Shown one piece after another: positions 45,701 through 57,836 of a DNA stretch of 64,000 nt. How positions within the stretch are numbered: position 1 is the stretch's first letter; the number at the start of each line of letters is the position of its first letter. Made by a program: the position numbers and the translations under genes. The notes under the pieces were generated by a model. That model was given only the letters and a program-made list of their open reading frames with translations. It searched no databases and was not told the DNA's origin. The DNA is from Volvox africanus. Taxonomy: Eukaryota > Chlorophyta > Chlorophyceae > Chlamydomonadales > Volvocaceae. The stretch covers positions 3,138,001-3,202,000 of the forward strand of contig BSDZ01000010.1 of NCBI GenBank assembly GCA_030268105.1. Reading direction: 5' to 3'.

Positions 45701-46755
45701 TATATTATGCGGTGTTTATAATGGTCGATCATCTAACTAAGATGGTCCACCTAGCACCATGCACATCATCCTGCACGGCTGAGCAAACCGCACGCTTGTT
45801 TTTCGATAATGTGGTTCGGTTACACGGGGTTCCCTAAAACGTGATCTCGGACCACGGTGGGCAGTTCATGTCTAAGTTTTGGGAAGCGCTCTGCAAGCTA
45901 GTTGGCATGCGCGTCAACCTGAGCACAGCGTACCACCCGCAGACTGATGGTCAAACAGAATGCACAAACTGCACGTTGGGTGATATGTTGAGCAATTATG
46001 CTGGTCGCACACCTCTCGTTTGGGATACATTTTTGACTGCGGCAGAATTCGCGCTTAACAACGCTGTTAACCGCTCTACAGGCAAAAGTCCGTTCTTTCT
46101 CAACTACGGATTTCATCCCGCGCTACCCGTGTGGCGTGAGTTGGAAGTGAACGTGCCTGCTGCTAAGATCTTTGCCAAGTTTTTTATGTCCCGAATCACA
46201 GACGCGAAGGCGTGTTTGGACGCGGCGCAGCAACGAACGACGGAATACTACAACAAATCCAAGCAGGATGTGACGTTTTTGGAAGGGCGACACATGTTGC
46301 TAAGCACCAAGAACTTGCGTTCCTTGGCTGACGGATCCCGAAAACTCTTACCCCCGTGGATTGGTCCGTATCCTGTCGTGCGCATGGTTGGGAATGTGGC
46401 TGTGGAGCTTGCATTGCCCGCTGATATGACCATTCACCCCACGTTTCACGTATCGCTTGTCCGTCCTTATCGTGGTACGGAACCTGTCTCTGAGCCTGCT
46501 AACGCCCCCGCAGCGATCGAACCAGTTCCCGAGACCTGGATCACTGGTAAACAGAAGTTTTACGATGTGGAGAGGGTGTTAGATTATATCGCGCGTCGTG
46601 TGGGCCGACACCGACGTAAGCGGACAGTACACGAGTACTTGGTTAAGTGGACAGGGTATACCAGTGAGCACAATTTTGGGAACCGGCACACAACTTCTCG
46701 CAGGACATGAAGCCCCTGCTTGAAGAAGCCCGCAAATGTGCCACGCAAGCCCAAT
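42705..46755 (+). pseudogene. D pol, multiple stops and frameshifts
   Basis: Protease ([10 protein letters not shown]) in 43092-43496 ends at TAA 43494-43496 (GGCCCTTAACGT for GGCCCTTTGCGT). RT and RNase H run 43503-45260 with YLDD intact, to TGA where intact copies have an Arg codon. A small deletion near 45373 shifts the frame. Integrase continues 45496-45837, then TAA (CCCTAAAAC for CCCAAAAAC) and 45841-46710. Near 46672 a deletion removes the HNSWEPAR end of the chromodomain. Non-functional. Confidence 0.88.
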
Positions 46756-46816
46756 AACCCCTGCAGTCGATGCTGTATGAAGCAGCGAGGACGCTGCATA
46801 CGGGAGGGGGGATAAT

Positions 46817-47649
46817 TGTTGTGCTACGGTTCGTTTCCCGCCGATGCGTAGGTCAGTGCGACACTACGGGGCAAAGTGCTATTTTGATGAACGCATGAAC
46901 GATCAATGCATATGAATGAACTTGCATGATATAAATGTATTTGTATACATTTATATATGCATTTGGCATGTCACCATTATCCATCGCGACATCACATTGT
47001 GGCAAATCTGCCTAGCATGCATGAAATCCCGAATCATTGAAGTGCGCATTATCCTCGTGCTACGAAACGATAAGTAATATTATCTGATATAATATTACTT
47101 CATTACAGCACACGTTGAGAGCGCCACACTCGTCGTGATGCATGCCTTGCAACCGAATATCGTCATTCGGACCCTTGCATCATGTGAATGCTGGAAAGGC
47201 TTATACGTTGTTATGCTTGGACATCGCCTATACGCAGTAGGGTTGTCACACTTAGGATCGGCCTCCTAGTGTGAATCGTACGGCATTGCGATGCTGCGAG
47301 TATAACAGATGCGAGGACGGCTAAGCAAAATAAGATATTCGACACCGGAGAACACTCGTGTGTTCTACATTATCATTGCTATACGCTCTTCTACTTAGCC
47401 CGAGCTAAGCCTAAACTTCGCTATCACCGTGGTGTGATGATTGCTTGCTTCCGGCGCTGACGGCGATTACGTCCATTGCACCGCTTCGATCTGTAAGACT
47501 GTAAGTTATATCTCTCTTCGTCTTGAAGTCTTCCGCTGTCTCTGTTTGCTCGCGTTTGCCTTGCTGTACTTGCAAGTGCTTGCGCATCGGTGTCGAAAGC
47601 CTTCAGACGTGCAGATACTTATGAGCAAACACGAAGGAGAGGTACAACA
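46817..47649 (+). repeat. 3' LTR of D
   Basis: 833 bp, TGTTGTGCTACGG...GGTACAACA, followed by TSD TGCGG and the second half of the E zinc knuckle. Confidence 0.9.
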
Positions 47650-47654
47650 TGCGG

Positions 47655-50603
47655 GAGAGCACCCTACTCGTGACTGCCCTCTATTACCACCTTTCGTGCC
47701 TAAGTCGACTTACGAAGTTGCCCGGGATGCGGAGGAAGGGACTTCTCTCGGGATTGAAGAAAGTGGACGTGGCCGCTGGCCGTCATTGCGTCTGGCTGTA
47801 AAGGGTCTTTTACCTTCCGTCTTTGGACAAATAGAGCACATTATCGGACGATGTTTTTCGCTCGACAGACGCACGGGACTAAACCACTTTGACCCGCTGT
47901 GTAATTTATTTGCACCGCGCTGCCCTCTTTCTTCCCTCGATTTCTTTTTGGTTACGCTATTTATCCCTTCATCTTCCTGTGAGCTGTGCGAGCAGCTCAC
48001 TAGGTATAAGAGATACCGCCGTCAAAATTCGGACACTGCGGCTTGCGTATTAATTCCCTCTTTTAGCCAACGTAAAGTGGCGTCTTTGTTGGAGGGTATG
48101 CAATGTGTCCTCTGATTCGAGTCGGGCACCGCTTTGTTTAAGGTGTAGATGTGACGGGTAAACCGACGGTACTGCCTAAGCTATCTTATACTGTTGAAGT
48201 TTGGTTTGAGGCCCCTCTTTTGAGTCCTACCAGGTTCGAACCTGCTATAGGATCACTTTTGCTTTCTGCGGAGTTGACTCCGACATGGAATCGTGTCGCT
48301 ATTATCGTGTCCCTATTATTGAAATCAGCCTCGGAGGTCGACTGATGAAGGCGCTCGTGGATACCGGCGCCAGCGACGACTTCATCTCTGTCGCAGAGGT
48401 GAATGCTTTGGGGTTGACCCCTCAGTCGTCTGATTGTGCACAGGTTACCCTCGCTGATGGAGGTAAGCATCCCATCGTGGGCAGGATCACCCTGAGCCTA
48501 TCGATAGGCCCTCTGCGTGTTAGGGCCCAACTGTATGTGCTACAAGGTCTCTCGGAGACGGCACAGTACATTTTGGGTGCCGCGACATTACGGCAGTACC
48601 GCGCGCGCATCGATATGGAGTCCACCACACTTAGTTTGTGCAAAGGGAACCTATCGACTAAGGTACCTTTCCTGTCGTACCAAGATGTCACACCAGAGGA
48701 GGGCGGAACTGTTGCGGAGCCTGAGGTTAATTTCACTTTGACAGCGATCATCAGCGGAAATCAAGAACCCAAGCTAATTGGGCGCAAAGAAACCGATCAG
48801 ATGATACAGAAAGGCGCCCATGTGTTGCTTGTGAGGCCACGGGTGCAATCGAATGCTACCACCGCGCAGTCCACCGTGAAGGATCTTGAGGTCGAAGCCC
48901 TCCTGCATAAATATGCTGATGTCTTTGGCGACATCCCAGGGCTCCCACCTATGCGACCTGTTGACCATACGATCCCTCTTGTGCCCGGAGCACAACCCGT
49001 TTCACGACCTATGTACAGGTTAAGCCCATTGGAGCTGGATGAGGTGAAGCGGCAAGTGGGGGATCTGCTCGCAAAGGGTATGATACGGCCCAGCACGTCG
49101 CCATATTCTGCGCCGATATTGTTTGTCGGTAAGAAGGATGGGACGTTGCGCATGTGCATTGATTATCGGGGCTTGAATGCGACCACGATTAAAAATCGCT
49201 ACCCTTTGCCGCACGTCAATGACCTGCTCGATAAGCTGAAGGGCTCAGCTTATTTTTCCCTCGATTGATCTACAGCAGGGGTATAATCAGATACGCATTG
49301 CTGCTTCTGATATTCCGAAAACCGCTTTCCGGACCCCCTTTGGTCACTTCAAGTACACGGTCTTGTCGTTTGGACTTACTAATGCGCCCGCCACAATTCA
49401 AGCAGTGATGGACCGCATGTTCAGACCGTATATCGACAGGTTCGTCATCTGTTATTTGGATGATATTTTAATATATTCCAAGACGCGCGAGGAACACCTG
49501 AAGCATCTCAAGCTCGTGCTTGAGGTGATGGAGCGGGAGCAATTGTTTGCTAAATGCGCAAAATGTTTTTGGGCGCAGCCTCAGGTGGAGTATTTGGGTC
49601 ACATCGTGTCGGCCACTGGAATAAGGATGGACCCACGGAAAGTAGCTGTGGTTCGCGAGTGGCCCGCGCCGCAGAACCTCACCGAACTACGCCAGTTCTT
49701 GGGTTTGACCAACTACTTCCGTAAGTTTATTAATATATACTCTATCCTTGCGGCCCCGCTTACGAATTTGACGAAGAAAGGAGGTTTCGCTTCTCTCGAA
49801 GCCTGGACACCCGAGTGCCAGCGGGCATTCAAAGAGCTCAAGCAAATCATCGCCGACGACGTTACCCTCTCTTTCCCTGATTACTCGTTGCCATTCCGTG
49901 TTGAAGTTGTATCGGATGCTTCCTTGCATGGAAGCGGCGCTGTATTGTTGCAGGAAGGACGACCGATCGCCTTCACGAGTAAAACGTTCTCGGGTGCGGA
50001 GACCCGATATACAACCGGAGAGCAGGAGCTGTTGGCAGCTCTACATGCTTTGAAGGAGTGGCGTTGTTATCTCGAAGGCTGCCCTTTTACGCTGAAGACC
50101 GATCATAAGCCGCTGACATTCTTGCAGAGTGTCCCCACGCTTAACCGATGACAAGCCCGGTGGATGGAATATCTATCTCGTTTCGATTGTACGTGGGAGT
50201 ATATCGCCGGCAGAATTAATATTGCTGACGCCCTCAGTCGACATCCATCATTGCATGCTGCGATTCTGGCAGCACCGGTTACTCATTCGCGCAGTCAGGA
50301 GGTGCCGATAGCAGCGGATCTCGCGCAGCGACTTAAGATGGCATATCAGGCAGATCCATGGTTTGCTTCACCAAGTAATGTGGAACATTTGCACAAGCAC
50401 AATGATTTGTGGCTACGGAAAGATGGTTCGACCACACAAATCGTCATGCCGAACGATGAAGCTTTGCGCTACGATATTCTTGCACGGTTCCACGAGGACC
50501 CGTTAGCAGGACATCCTGGAAGTACGCGTCTGGCAGAGCTCGTACGACGCTCATTCTGGTGGCCGCGCGTGGTGAAGGATGCGGAAAACTTCGTGCAAAG
50601 ATG
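47655..50603 (+). pseudogene. E gag end and pol through early integrase
   Basis: Resumes in the zinc knuckle (GEHPTRDC), LPPFVPKS, then TAC GAA GTT GCC CGG: the codon that is UAG in relatives is TAC (Tyr, 47711-47713), so Gag and Pol are fused. Then GRGRWPSLR and a pre-protease region broken near 48114; protease [10 protein letters not shown] (about 48350-48390); RT with YLDD near 49455; RNase H VVSDASLHGSGAV; integrase finger start [11 protein letters not shown]. Breaks include an extra C near 49258 and TGA for Arg at 50148-50150. Element H cuts the integrase at 50604. Confidence 0.85.
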
Positions 50604-51025
50604 TGTTGTATATGGTACCCATGAAGGGTGGTATCAAAAGATACCGGTTGTTGTGCCAGAGCCCGATTAAGTAGAGCCGCCGACTAGGTCGTACTTGAGA
50701 GACCATAAGGCCTCGAACCGGGCGTGACCTTCAGAAGTCACCACTACAACCGGAGATTCAGTGAACCAGGAACCAGATGTTCCACCATTTACCATTCAGG
50801 CGGTAAATGGCCCATTCCATACAGGTTATGGAGTAACCGACAGGTTCGGATGTTTCAGGAAATCGGTTAGTATTGGTCGTCGACAGCCGAGACCAAATCC
50901 ACAAATCGAATGTCAGATGGGAACATGAAACAGTTAATCTGATAATTAAATATATTATATCATAAAATAATAAACAGATAATTATTATACTTAATGAATT
51001 ACCAAAATGCATTAAGGATACAACA
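50604..51025 (-). repeat. 3' LTR of H, 422 bp
   Basis: TGTTGTATATGG...GGATACAACA on the plus strand. No coding capacity of note; about 90% of the sequence between 50690 and 51000 is featureless to the eye apart from an AT-rich stretch (50930-51000) that could hold the promoter. Confidence 0.9.
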
Positions 51026-51094
51026 ATTGTTCCCCCTCTAGATGCAGCGTCCCGATGCATGAAACGAGAGCAGACAGGTTGAGGTAGGACAGCG

Positions 51095-54000
51095 TCAGAG
51101 AGGTCCGTCCTTAGACTGTGCCCGCAGCCTAGCTTCATCAAGCAGGGGTTTCATGTCAGGGGTGAAGTTACGTGCCGGTTCCCAGCTGTTGTGTTCAGAT
51201 GAATACCCAGACCACTTAACCAGGTACTCATGTACGTTACGCTTACACCTGCCCTTGCCAACACGTCGTGCACGGTAATCTAGGATACGTTTGACAGAAT
51301 ACAGGGTCTGCTTACCCGATAACCAGGTAGAGGGATTAGCTTCCGTAACAGGAGGGATGCTATCGTTAGCCTCAGGCAGAGTACCCCGATATGGACGTAC
51401 GAGAGATACATGAAATATGGGATGAATGCGTAGGTCAGATGGGAGTTGTAACTCTACAGCCACCGACCCTACCATGCGTACGACAGGATAAGGCCCCACA
51501 AAGCGCGGTAATAACTTGCGAGACCCATCAGCCAGGGAACGAAGGTTTTTTGTGCTCAACATAACCAGCTGGCCCTTAGTGAACGTGACGTCCTTTTTGG
51601 ACTTGTTATAATAGTCCATAGCCCGTTGCTGTGCAGCTTCCAGGCAAGCTTTAGCGTCAGTTAGACGGGACACGAAAGACTTAGCAAATGTTTTTGCAGC
51701 TGGGACATTTACGTCCAATTCCGCCAAACAGGCAAATCAGGGTTAAAACCGTAATTCAGGAAAAACGGACTATTACCAACAGACCGGTTAGTAGCATTAT
51801 TAATGGCAAACTCAGCAGCGGTTAGGTAGGTATCCCATGCAGTAGGGGTGCGTCCTGCAAAGTTACGGAGCATATCACCCAGGACACGGTTAACACGCTC
51901 TGTTTGCCCATCAGATTGGGGGTGGTAGGCGGTGGACAGGTTCACCCGCATTCCTACCAGAGTCCCCAGGGCGCCCCAAAACAGATTGGGGGTGGTAGGC
52001 AGTGGACAGGTTCACCCGCATTCCTACCAGAGTCCCCAGGGCGCCCCAAAACTTACTTGCAAATTGAGTGCCGCGGTCAGATACCACGGACTTGGGGACC
52101 CCATGCAAACGTACCACATTGTCAAAGAATAGACGGGCCGTTTGCTCAGCTGCGCAGGATGATGTCATGGGGGCCAGGTGGACCATCTTAGTGAAACGGT
52201 CGACCAGGACCAGCACGGCGTCGTATCCTCCCTCAGTTTTGGGCAGCGCAACAATAAAGTCCATAGAAACGCTTTCCCACGGAGCGTCAGGAATAGGAAG
52301 AGGTTGGAGATGCCCATGTGATTTACCAGACTGGGCCTTATTGCGCTGGCACAGGTCACAACATAGGACATAATTTTCGGTATCCTTAGCCATGCGGGGC
52401 CACCAGAATTGACTCCGCAAAAGCTCCAGTAACCGCGTGCAGCCAGGATGCCCAGCAAGAGGGCCGTCATGAAAACGTGAGAGAAGTTCACGACGTAATG
52501 AATCATCGTTAGGTACGACAATCTGACGGTGGGATCCTTCCGATCGGATCCATAAGCCATGCTCCTGTACCAAGTGCCCCGTGTTGTTGTGAATTGTGAA
52601 CCACGGGTCGGCTGCATAAGCCTGTTTCAAGCACTTGGCAAAATCGGAGGGCACGAAGTTAGGTTTTGCCTGAGACCTACTCCGTGTGCTTACCGCCAGA
52701 ATGGCTGCATGCAGTGAGGGGTGCCTACTGAGAGCATCAGCTATGTTAAGTGAGCCGCTCAGGTACTCCCAATCAAAGTTAAACCGTGCCAGGTATTCCA
52801 TCCAGCGGGCCTGGCGTCGGTTAAGGGAGGGCACACCTTGCAGAAACGTAAGGGGTTTGTGATCAGTCTTGAGGGCAAAAGGCCGGCCCTCAAGGTAACA
52901 TCGCCATTCCTTCAAGGCATGTAGGACCGCCAGAAATTCCTGTTCCCCAGTGGTATAACGGGTTTCAGCCCCCGAAAACTTCTTACTCGTGTATGCAATG
53001 GGGCGTCCCTGCTGCAACAGAACTCCCCCCGTCCCATGTATAGATGCATCAGTTATGACCTCTACACGGAACGGCAATGAGTAGTCAGGGAAGTGCAGGA
53101 TAATATCATCAGAGATAGCACGCTTCAAAGCATCAAAAGCTTCTTGGCATGCGGGGGTCCAGGCCTCAGGTGAAGAGAAGGCTCCCTTACGTGTGAGTTT
53201 TGTTAGCGGTGCAGCAATGACTGAGTAGCGCTCTATGAACTTACGAAAGTAGTTGGTCAGGCCCAAAAACTTACGCAGTTCCTGAAGGTTGGAGGGCAAT
53301 GGCCAATCCCAAACAACAGCAGTTTTCCGGGGGTCCATCCGTATGCCACCCTGAGACACTATATGCCCCAGATACTCCACCTGTGGTTGTGCCCAGTGGC
53401 ACTTAGAACGCTTAGCATACAGCTGCTCACACCGCAGAACCTCAAAGACCAGGCGGAGGTGTTGTATGTGCTCCTCACGGGTCTTTGAAAACACCAGGAT
53501 ATCGTCTAGATAACAGATGACGAATTTGTCGATGTATGGCCTGAAGATGCGGTCCATGACGGCTTGGAACGTTGCAGGGGCGTTCGTCAGTCCGAAACTA
53601 AGGACGGTATATTCAAAATGGCCAAACGGCGTACGGAAAGCCGTTTTAGGGATGTCAGATTCTGCTATACGAATCTGATTATACCCCTGCTGGAGGTCAA
53701 TAGAGCTAAAGAATGCAGAATCTTTTAGCTTATCCAGCAGATCATCGACACGTGGGGGGGGGGTAACGGTTCTTAACCGTTGCGGCATTTAACCCCCTAT
53801 AGTCAATGCACATTCTCAGAGTCCCATCCTTCTTTCCCACAAACAGAATAGGGGCGGAGTATGGGGATGTGCTTGGCCGTATCATACCTTTTTTCAGCAG
53901 CTCAGTAACCTGTCGTTTGACCTCGTCCAGCTCCAAGGGGCTTAGCCGATACATGGGGCGGGAAACGGGTACTGCACCAGGCACCAAAGGTATGGTGTGA

Positions 54001-55235
54001 TCCACAGGCCGCATTGGAGGCTTACCAGGGACCTCCTGGAATATATCTGCATATTCCTGTAACAGGGCCTCAAGCTCAGGGTCAGTGGCATCAGCTGGGA
54101 TAGAAGTTGCATTCAGGTGCAACTTGGGCCGTACTAGTAAAGCATGGGCCCCCTTGCGAATCATGCAAACTGCTGCTTTTCTGCCAACAACTTCAGGGTC
54201 AGTGTGCTGACAGATAGCAGTGGTTGCATAATTAAAGCAAGGCGCAGGTGTCATCTGATCTGGTGGCTGTCCGGCAGTAGTAAAGGGTACCTTGCAGACT
54301 AGATTCCCCTTGCGCAGGCACAAAGATTTAGACTCATAGTCAAGGACAGCCCCATACTGTGCTAGCGTGGAAGAACCCAAGATATACGTGGCAGCGTCAG
54401 TTAGCTCAGGCAACACGTATGGGCGGACATTTTACCTTAAAGGACCTGCAGATAGACGAAGATTAACCTGCCCCAAGATAGCCTGCTTACCCCCATCAGC
54501 AAGGGTAACTTCTGACCAGGAGCATGGGCTAGGTTTCAGGCCAAGCTGCGTAACCACTGATGCCGAAATGAAATCATCACTGGCTCCAGAGTCGGCTAGG
54601 GTGGTGAACGTACGACCTGCCGTACTTACGGTGATCAGAGGTACGCCAGCACCTATCAGGGCAGCAGCTTTAGGCAAGCAGAGAACTGAAATACAGGGTT
54701 CAGTCTCAGGCAAGCCCTCCTGAACCGGTTTAGGAGCAGCAAACCAGACGTCAACAGAGTATGGGCTTCCAGGGAGCTGAACGACCTCACCTGCCATATC
54801 AAGGCTATGGAAAAGAGCCGTCCCTGGATTAAACCTTAAGACCCGTTGCATTCCCGACAGAAAAGAAGGGTTGCGTCGGGACAAATACTCAGGAAGCAAG
54901 ATGCATGCTGAGGTATCAGGGTGTTGACGTTTGCATGCCCTAAAGTGAGCTAATTGCTTCTGTAGCTCGCAGAGTGAAGAGGGAGTGAACAAGATAGTAT
55001 GCCCACCCAAGTTAGCGGAGGATAGGGGGCGACCTTGAGGCTCAAACAGATTACAAAAGCCATCAAAGCCGGCACGGACAGTTCGTGCATCAAAAGAAAA
55101 ACGTCTCCCTATCACCTGCTCCACTTGGTTTAAAACAGAGGGCAAAAGAGCCCGTACTGCACGGCACTTTGCTACCATCTGGCCCACAGCAAAGACCCCA
55201 GGTGGTGATCCCTCTATACCAGCCTGGGCAAGTTC
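51095..55235 (-). pseudogene. H pol: protease, RT, RNase H, integrase, chromodomain, disrupted
   Basis: Follows gag in frame after TAG 55236-55238. Protease [12 protein letters not shown] (DSGA); RT with YLDD near 53510; RNase H VITDASIHGTGGV; integrase finger HDGPLAGHPGC...CDLCQ, MDFIVALP, SDRGTQF and TDGQTERVN; GPY (FVGPYPV); chromodomain YLVKWSGYSSEHNSWEP; end TGA 51095-51097. Breaks: TAA near 54430 (GPLR*NVRPYVL), a run of ten G at 53754-53763 shifting the frame, a 70-bp tandem duplication at 51912-52051 in integrase, and a one-base loss near 51721. Confidence 0.88.
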
Positions 55236-56615
55236 CTAGTGGTCCTTACCCTTATTTTTCTCCGCCCCCAGCATTGGGCAGGAGTCGACCCTATGTTGGT
55301 CGGAACCGCAACGGAGGCACATCCCATGTTGTTTACGAAAATGGAACTCCCGTCTAGTACATTTGAATGTGGTTAGATACTCCGCCAGGTTCTGCTTAGG
55401 CCCCTTCTTCTGCACGTGGCCCCCTTTTGGGGCCAAGTGCCTCCCCTGCTGTCCGCCGCCCCTCTTAGACTTACCGGCGCCCTTAACCTGCCGCGGCTGA
55501 TCCTCGTGCCCGGTGATGCCTGGACGAACGGATGCAGCCCGCGGTTTTTTGGTCGGGGGCGCCGGGGTCTCCTCGTCAGGGTCGTTGCAGGCCATGTCCT
55601 GTACCGACAGCATGTTCATTTTGGGACGGGCCAGTTTGTCAGATTCCCGTCGGGCCAGTAACCTAAGTTCAGCTCCCAGGGAGAACTGAACCAAGTCTGT
55701 ATATGACTTAAAGGTTTTACACGACAGGTCAGTTGCACAGTCCCCACTAAGGTCGGATGAGAGGCCCTGCTGAAACCAAAACACACGCTCACTATCAGAC
55801 AGGTCCGCAATGGGCGTGACAAGAGCCTCAAAGCGGCTCTGATAGGCAGAGACAGTTTCTCCAGGGCGCATGCGGTATTTGCCAGCATTTAATTTCAGGC
55901 GTGCCTCAGTGTCACGTGACTGGACCTGGGGTGCAAAACGGACAAGCAGTGCTTCTAGCAGTTCCTCAGATGTATAGGAATCCCTTGCGTTAGTCCATTG
56001 ATCGTGCCATAATCTTGCCGCGCCTTCAAAGGCAGTGGCCAAGAAAAGACGGCGCGTAGAGTCCTGTTGACCCCCACGGGCTGTGGCAAAGTAGTTCCTA
56101 ACATTACGGACAAAGGCCCGTGTTAGAGGCGCAGCAACTCGTCCAAAATCAGAAAGCTTAACATCCATAGGGATACTCAGCTTAGGCACTGCGATCGCTA
56201 TTTTTATCACCTCGTCCTCATGTCCAGTATGAGGAGGCCCAGGTGGCCTGGAAGAGGTGCCCGCAACAGCAGCACAAGTTGTTGCGGCAGTAGCGGGAGC
56301 CATCCCAGGAATATCCACGGCACCAGGTGTCAAATGGTTTGACACTACAGCAGGGCCATGAACATAAAAAGGGGATGGGGCATAAATAGGTGATGTAGGT
56401 GCCTCAGGGGATGCTGTGCCGCCTTGCCTGGGAATAGGTGAAGGCTGGTTCGGAAGGTCGATACCACCTGCCACAGCAGCATTTGGTGGCTGTGTCAACC
56501 TAGAGAGCCATTCCCACCTATTCTCTTGGCTAGCATTAGCAGCAATCCGGCCAACAAACTGAAAGGTGTTGGCAGCAAGAGCCGAGACAGCATTCGCTAA
56601 GTTCGAGGCTTGCAT
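55236..56615 (-). CDS. H Gag
   Basis: Up to 459 residues to TAG 55236-55238. Pro-rich region (SPIYAPSPF), capsid part with IAIAVPKLSIPM, AFVRNVRNYFATARGG, WHDQWTNARDSY, YQSRFEALVTPIADL and GDCATDLS; a basic Lys/Gly-rich linker (KGAGKSKRGGGQQGRH); CCHC knuckle CLRCGSDQHRVDSC. The frame may extend upstream through splicing from a leader exon (see 57155-57262). The stop context is CAC UAG GAA CUU GCC CAG, and pol continues in frame. Confidence 0.87.
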   Translation of the reverse strand: MQASNLANAVSALAANTFQFVGRIAANASQENRWEWLSRLTQPPNAAVAGGIDLPNQPSPIPRQGGTASPEAPTSPIYAPSPFYVHGPAVVSNHLTPGAVDIPGMAPATAATTCAAVAGTSSRPPGPPHTGHEDEVIKIAIAVPKLSIPMDVKLSDFGRVAAPLTRAFVRNVRNYFATARGGQQDSTRRLFLATAFEGAARLWHDQWTNARDSYTSEELLEALLVRFAPQVQSRDTEARLKLNAGKYRMRPGETVSAYQSRFEALVTPIADLSDSERVFWFQQGLSSDLSGDCATDLSCKTFKSYTDLVQFSLGAELRLLARRESDKLARPKMNMLSVQDMACNDPDEETPAPPTKKPRAASVRPGITGHEDQPRQVKGAGKSKRGGGQQGRHLAPKGGHVQKKGPKQNLAEYLTTFKCTRREFHFRKQHGMCLRCGSDQHRVDSCPMLGAEKNKGKDH

Positions 56616-57154
56616 ATTGTATGCCTGAAAGCCTAACAGATCGAACTGCGAGTGACTGTTCTGGCGAAAGGCAAAGCAAAGGCAAGGACCAGGGCCTACC
56701 CAACGCTTGGATGCCTTCGATGAACTTCAAAAATTTTGAAGTCCGCGCGTGAAGTTGATTTGCGATGGATCGGAGTGACTGGGCAGAAGTGCCACTCCGA
56801 CGGGTCTGAGGTGTTGACACTGCAGAAGCACTCACGGCGGTTGGAACAAACACAATACCTTTCAAGTAATGGAGATATATATGTATTAGTGGAAGCTGAA
56901 GTAAATTCACGAAGTCGGATTCGATGCAAAGGTACTATCGAACCCGCAACTACAGGGATTCCTCAGCAAAACTGCAATACAAGTTCTAGATAGAAAGCAG
57001 TGTTGCAGGAAGATATTACCTAACAGAGAAGGCAGAATTGTCTAGGTCGCGAGCCATGTTGACCGCGACTAACTTAGAGATTGACTTTAACAGAAAGCAC
57101 AGCCGAACTCACAGAGAGCAGGTTCTAAGTGTCACTAGACTAATTTCGTGAATA

Positions 57155-57262
57155 TTACAGACCGGTGGTAGCCGCAGCGAAAATGGCGGCGCTCAGCTCC
57201 TCAGGCAATGTCTCCATGTCCAGAGGGATGTCGGCAGGAGGAAGATCATGGTCAATGTCCAT
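57155..57262 (-). CDS. H leader ORF, probable first coding exon
   Basis: ATG 57260-57262, 35 residues (MDIDHDLPPADIPLDMETLP then EELSAAIFAAATTGL). It has the same layout as the C, D, F and E leader ORFs: acidic start, an L..DL/EEL helix, an AA(A/T)(S/T)G end, and ACCG/GTCTGTAA where the others have TCCG/GTTTGTAA. The similarity persists although the LTR and most of gag have diverged. Confidence 0.58.
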   Translation of the reverse strand: MDIDHDLPPADIPLDMETLPEELSAAIFAAATTGL

Positions 57263-57388
57263 TTATAAAAGGCCAGCTTGAGTGGTTTGAGCGCGTTGAG
57301 CGGTTAGAGTGGCTTGAGCAGTTACCACAGAAAGACTTGAGAAGGCTTGAACGATTTCAGCGGAAGACTTGACGAGACGTCCCAGGGA

Positions 57389-57406
57389 GGAACAGTCTCG
57401 ATACCA
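57389..57406 (-). other. Primer-binding site of H
   Basis: Minus strand TGGTATCGAGACTGTTCC, three bases from the LTR end; the first 12 bases equal those of E and F. Confidence 0.68.
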
Positions 57407-57409
57407 GCT

Positions 57410-57831
57410 TGTTGTATATGGTACCCACTAAGGGTGGTATCAAAAGATACCGGTTGTTGTGCCAGAGCCCGATTAAGTAGAGCCGCCGACTAGGTCGTAC
57501 TTGAGAGACCATAAGGCCTCGAACCGGGCGTGACCTTCAGAAGTCACCACTACAACCGGAGATTCAGTGAACCAGGAACCAGATGTTCCACCATTTACCA
57601 TTCAGGCGGTAAATGGCCCATTCCATACAGGTTATGGAGTAACCGACAGGTTCGGATGTTTCAGGAAATCGGTTAGTATTGGTCGTCGACAGCCGAGACC
57701 AAATCCACAAATCGAATGTCAGATGGGAACATGAAACAGTTAATCTGATAATTAAATATATTATATCATAAAATAATAAACAGATAATTATTATACTTAA
57801 TGAATTACCAAAATGCATTAAGGATACAACA
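57410..57831 (-). repeat. 5' LTR of H, 422 bp
   Basis: Near-identical partner of 50604-51025, followed on the right by AGGTG and resumed E integrase. Confidence 0.9.
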
Positions 57832-57836
57832 AGGTG

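Larger units (their letters stand above)
32704..47649 (+). mobile_element. Element D: B-family gypsy chromovirus, decayed, its 5' LTR split by C
   Basis: 5' LTR 32704-32938 plus 40415-41012 (833 bp in total) and 3' LTR 46817-47649 (833 bp), with TSD TGCGG at 32699-32703 and 47650-47654. The two LTRs carry shared variants (GGTCAGTG...CTACGGGGC). Gag and pol contain several stops and frameshifts. Confidence 0.9.
50604..57831 (-). mobile_element. Element H: full-length, divergent gypsy chromovirus, minus strand
   Basis: LTRs 50604-51025 and 57410-57831, both 422 bp and nearly identical (two differences seen, near 50631). TSD AGATG (50599-50603) and AGGTG (57832-57836), one mismatch. Purine tract at 51026-51040 (as its complement), primer-binding site at 57389-57406. 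The LTR is unrelated to the B and E types except for its TGTTGTA...ACAACA ends. Pol has several frame breaks although the LTRs look new. Confidence 0.92.
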
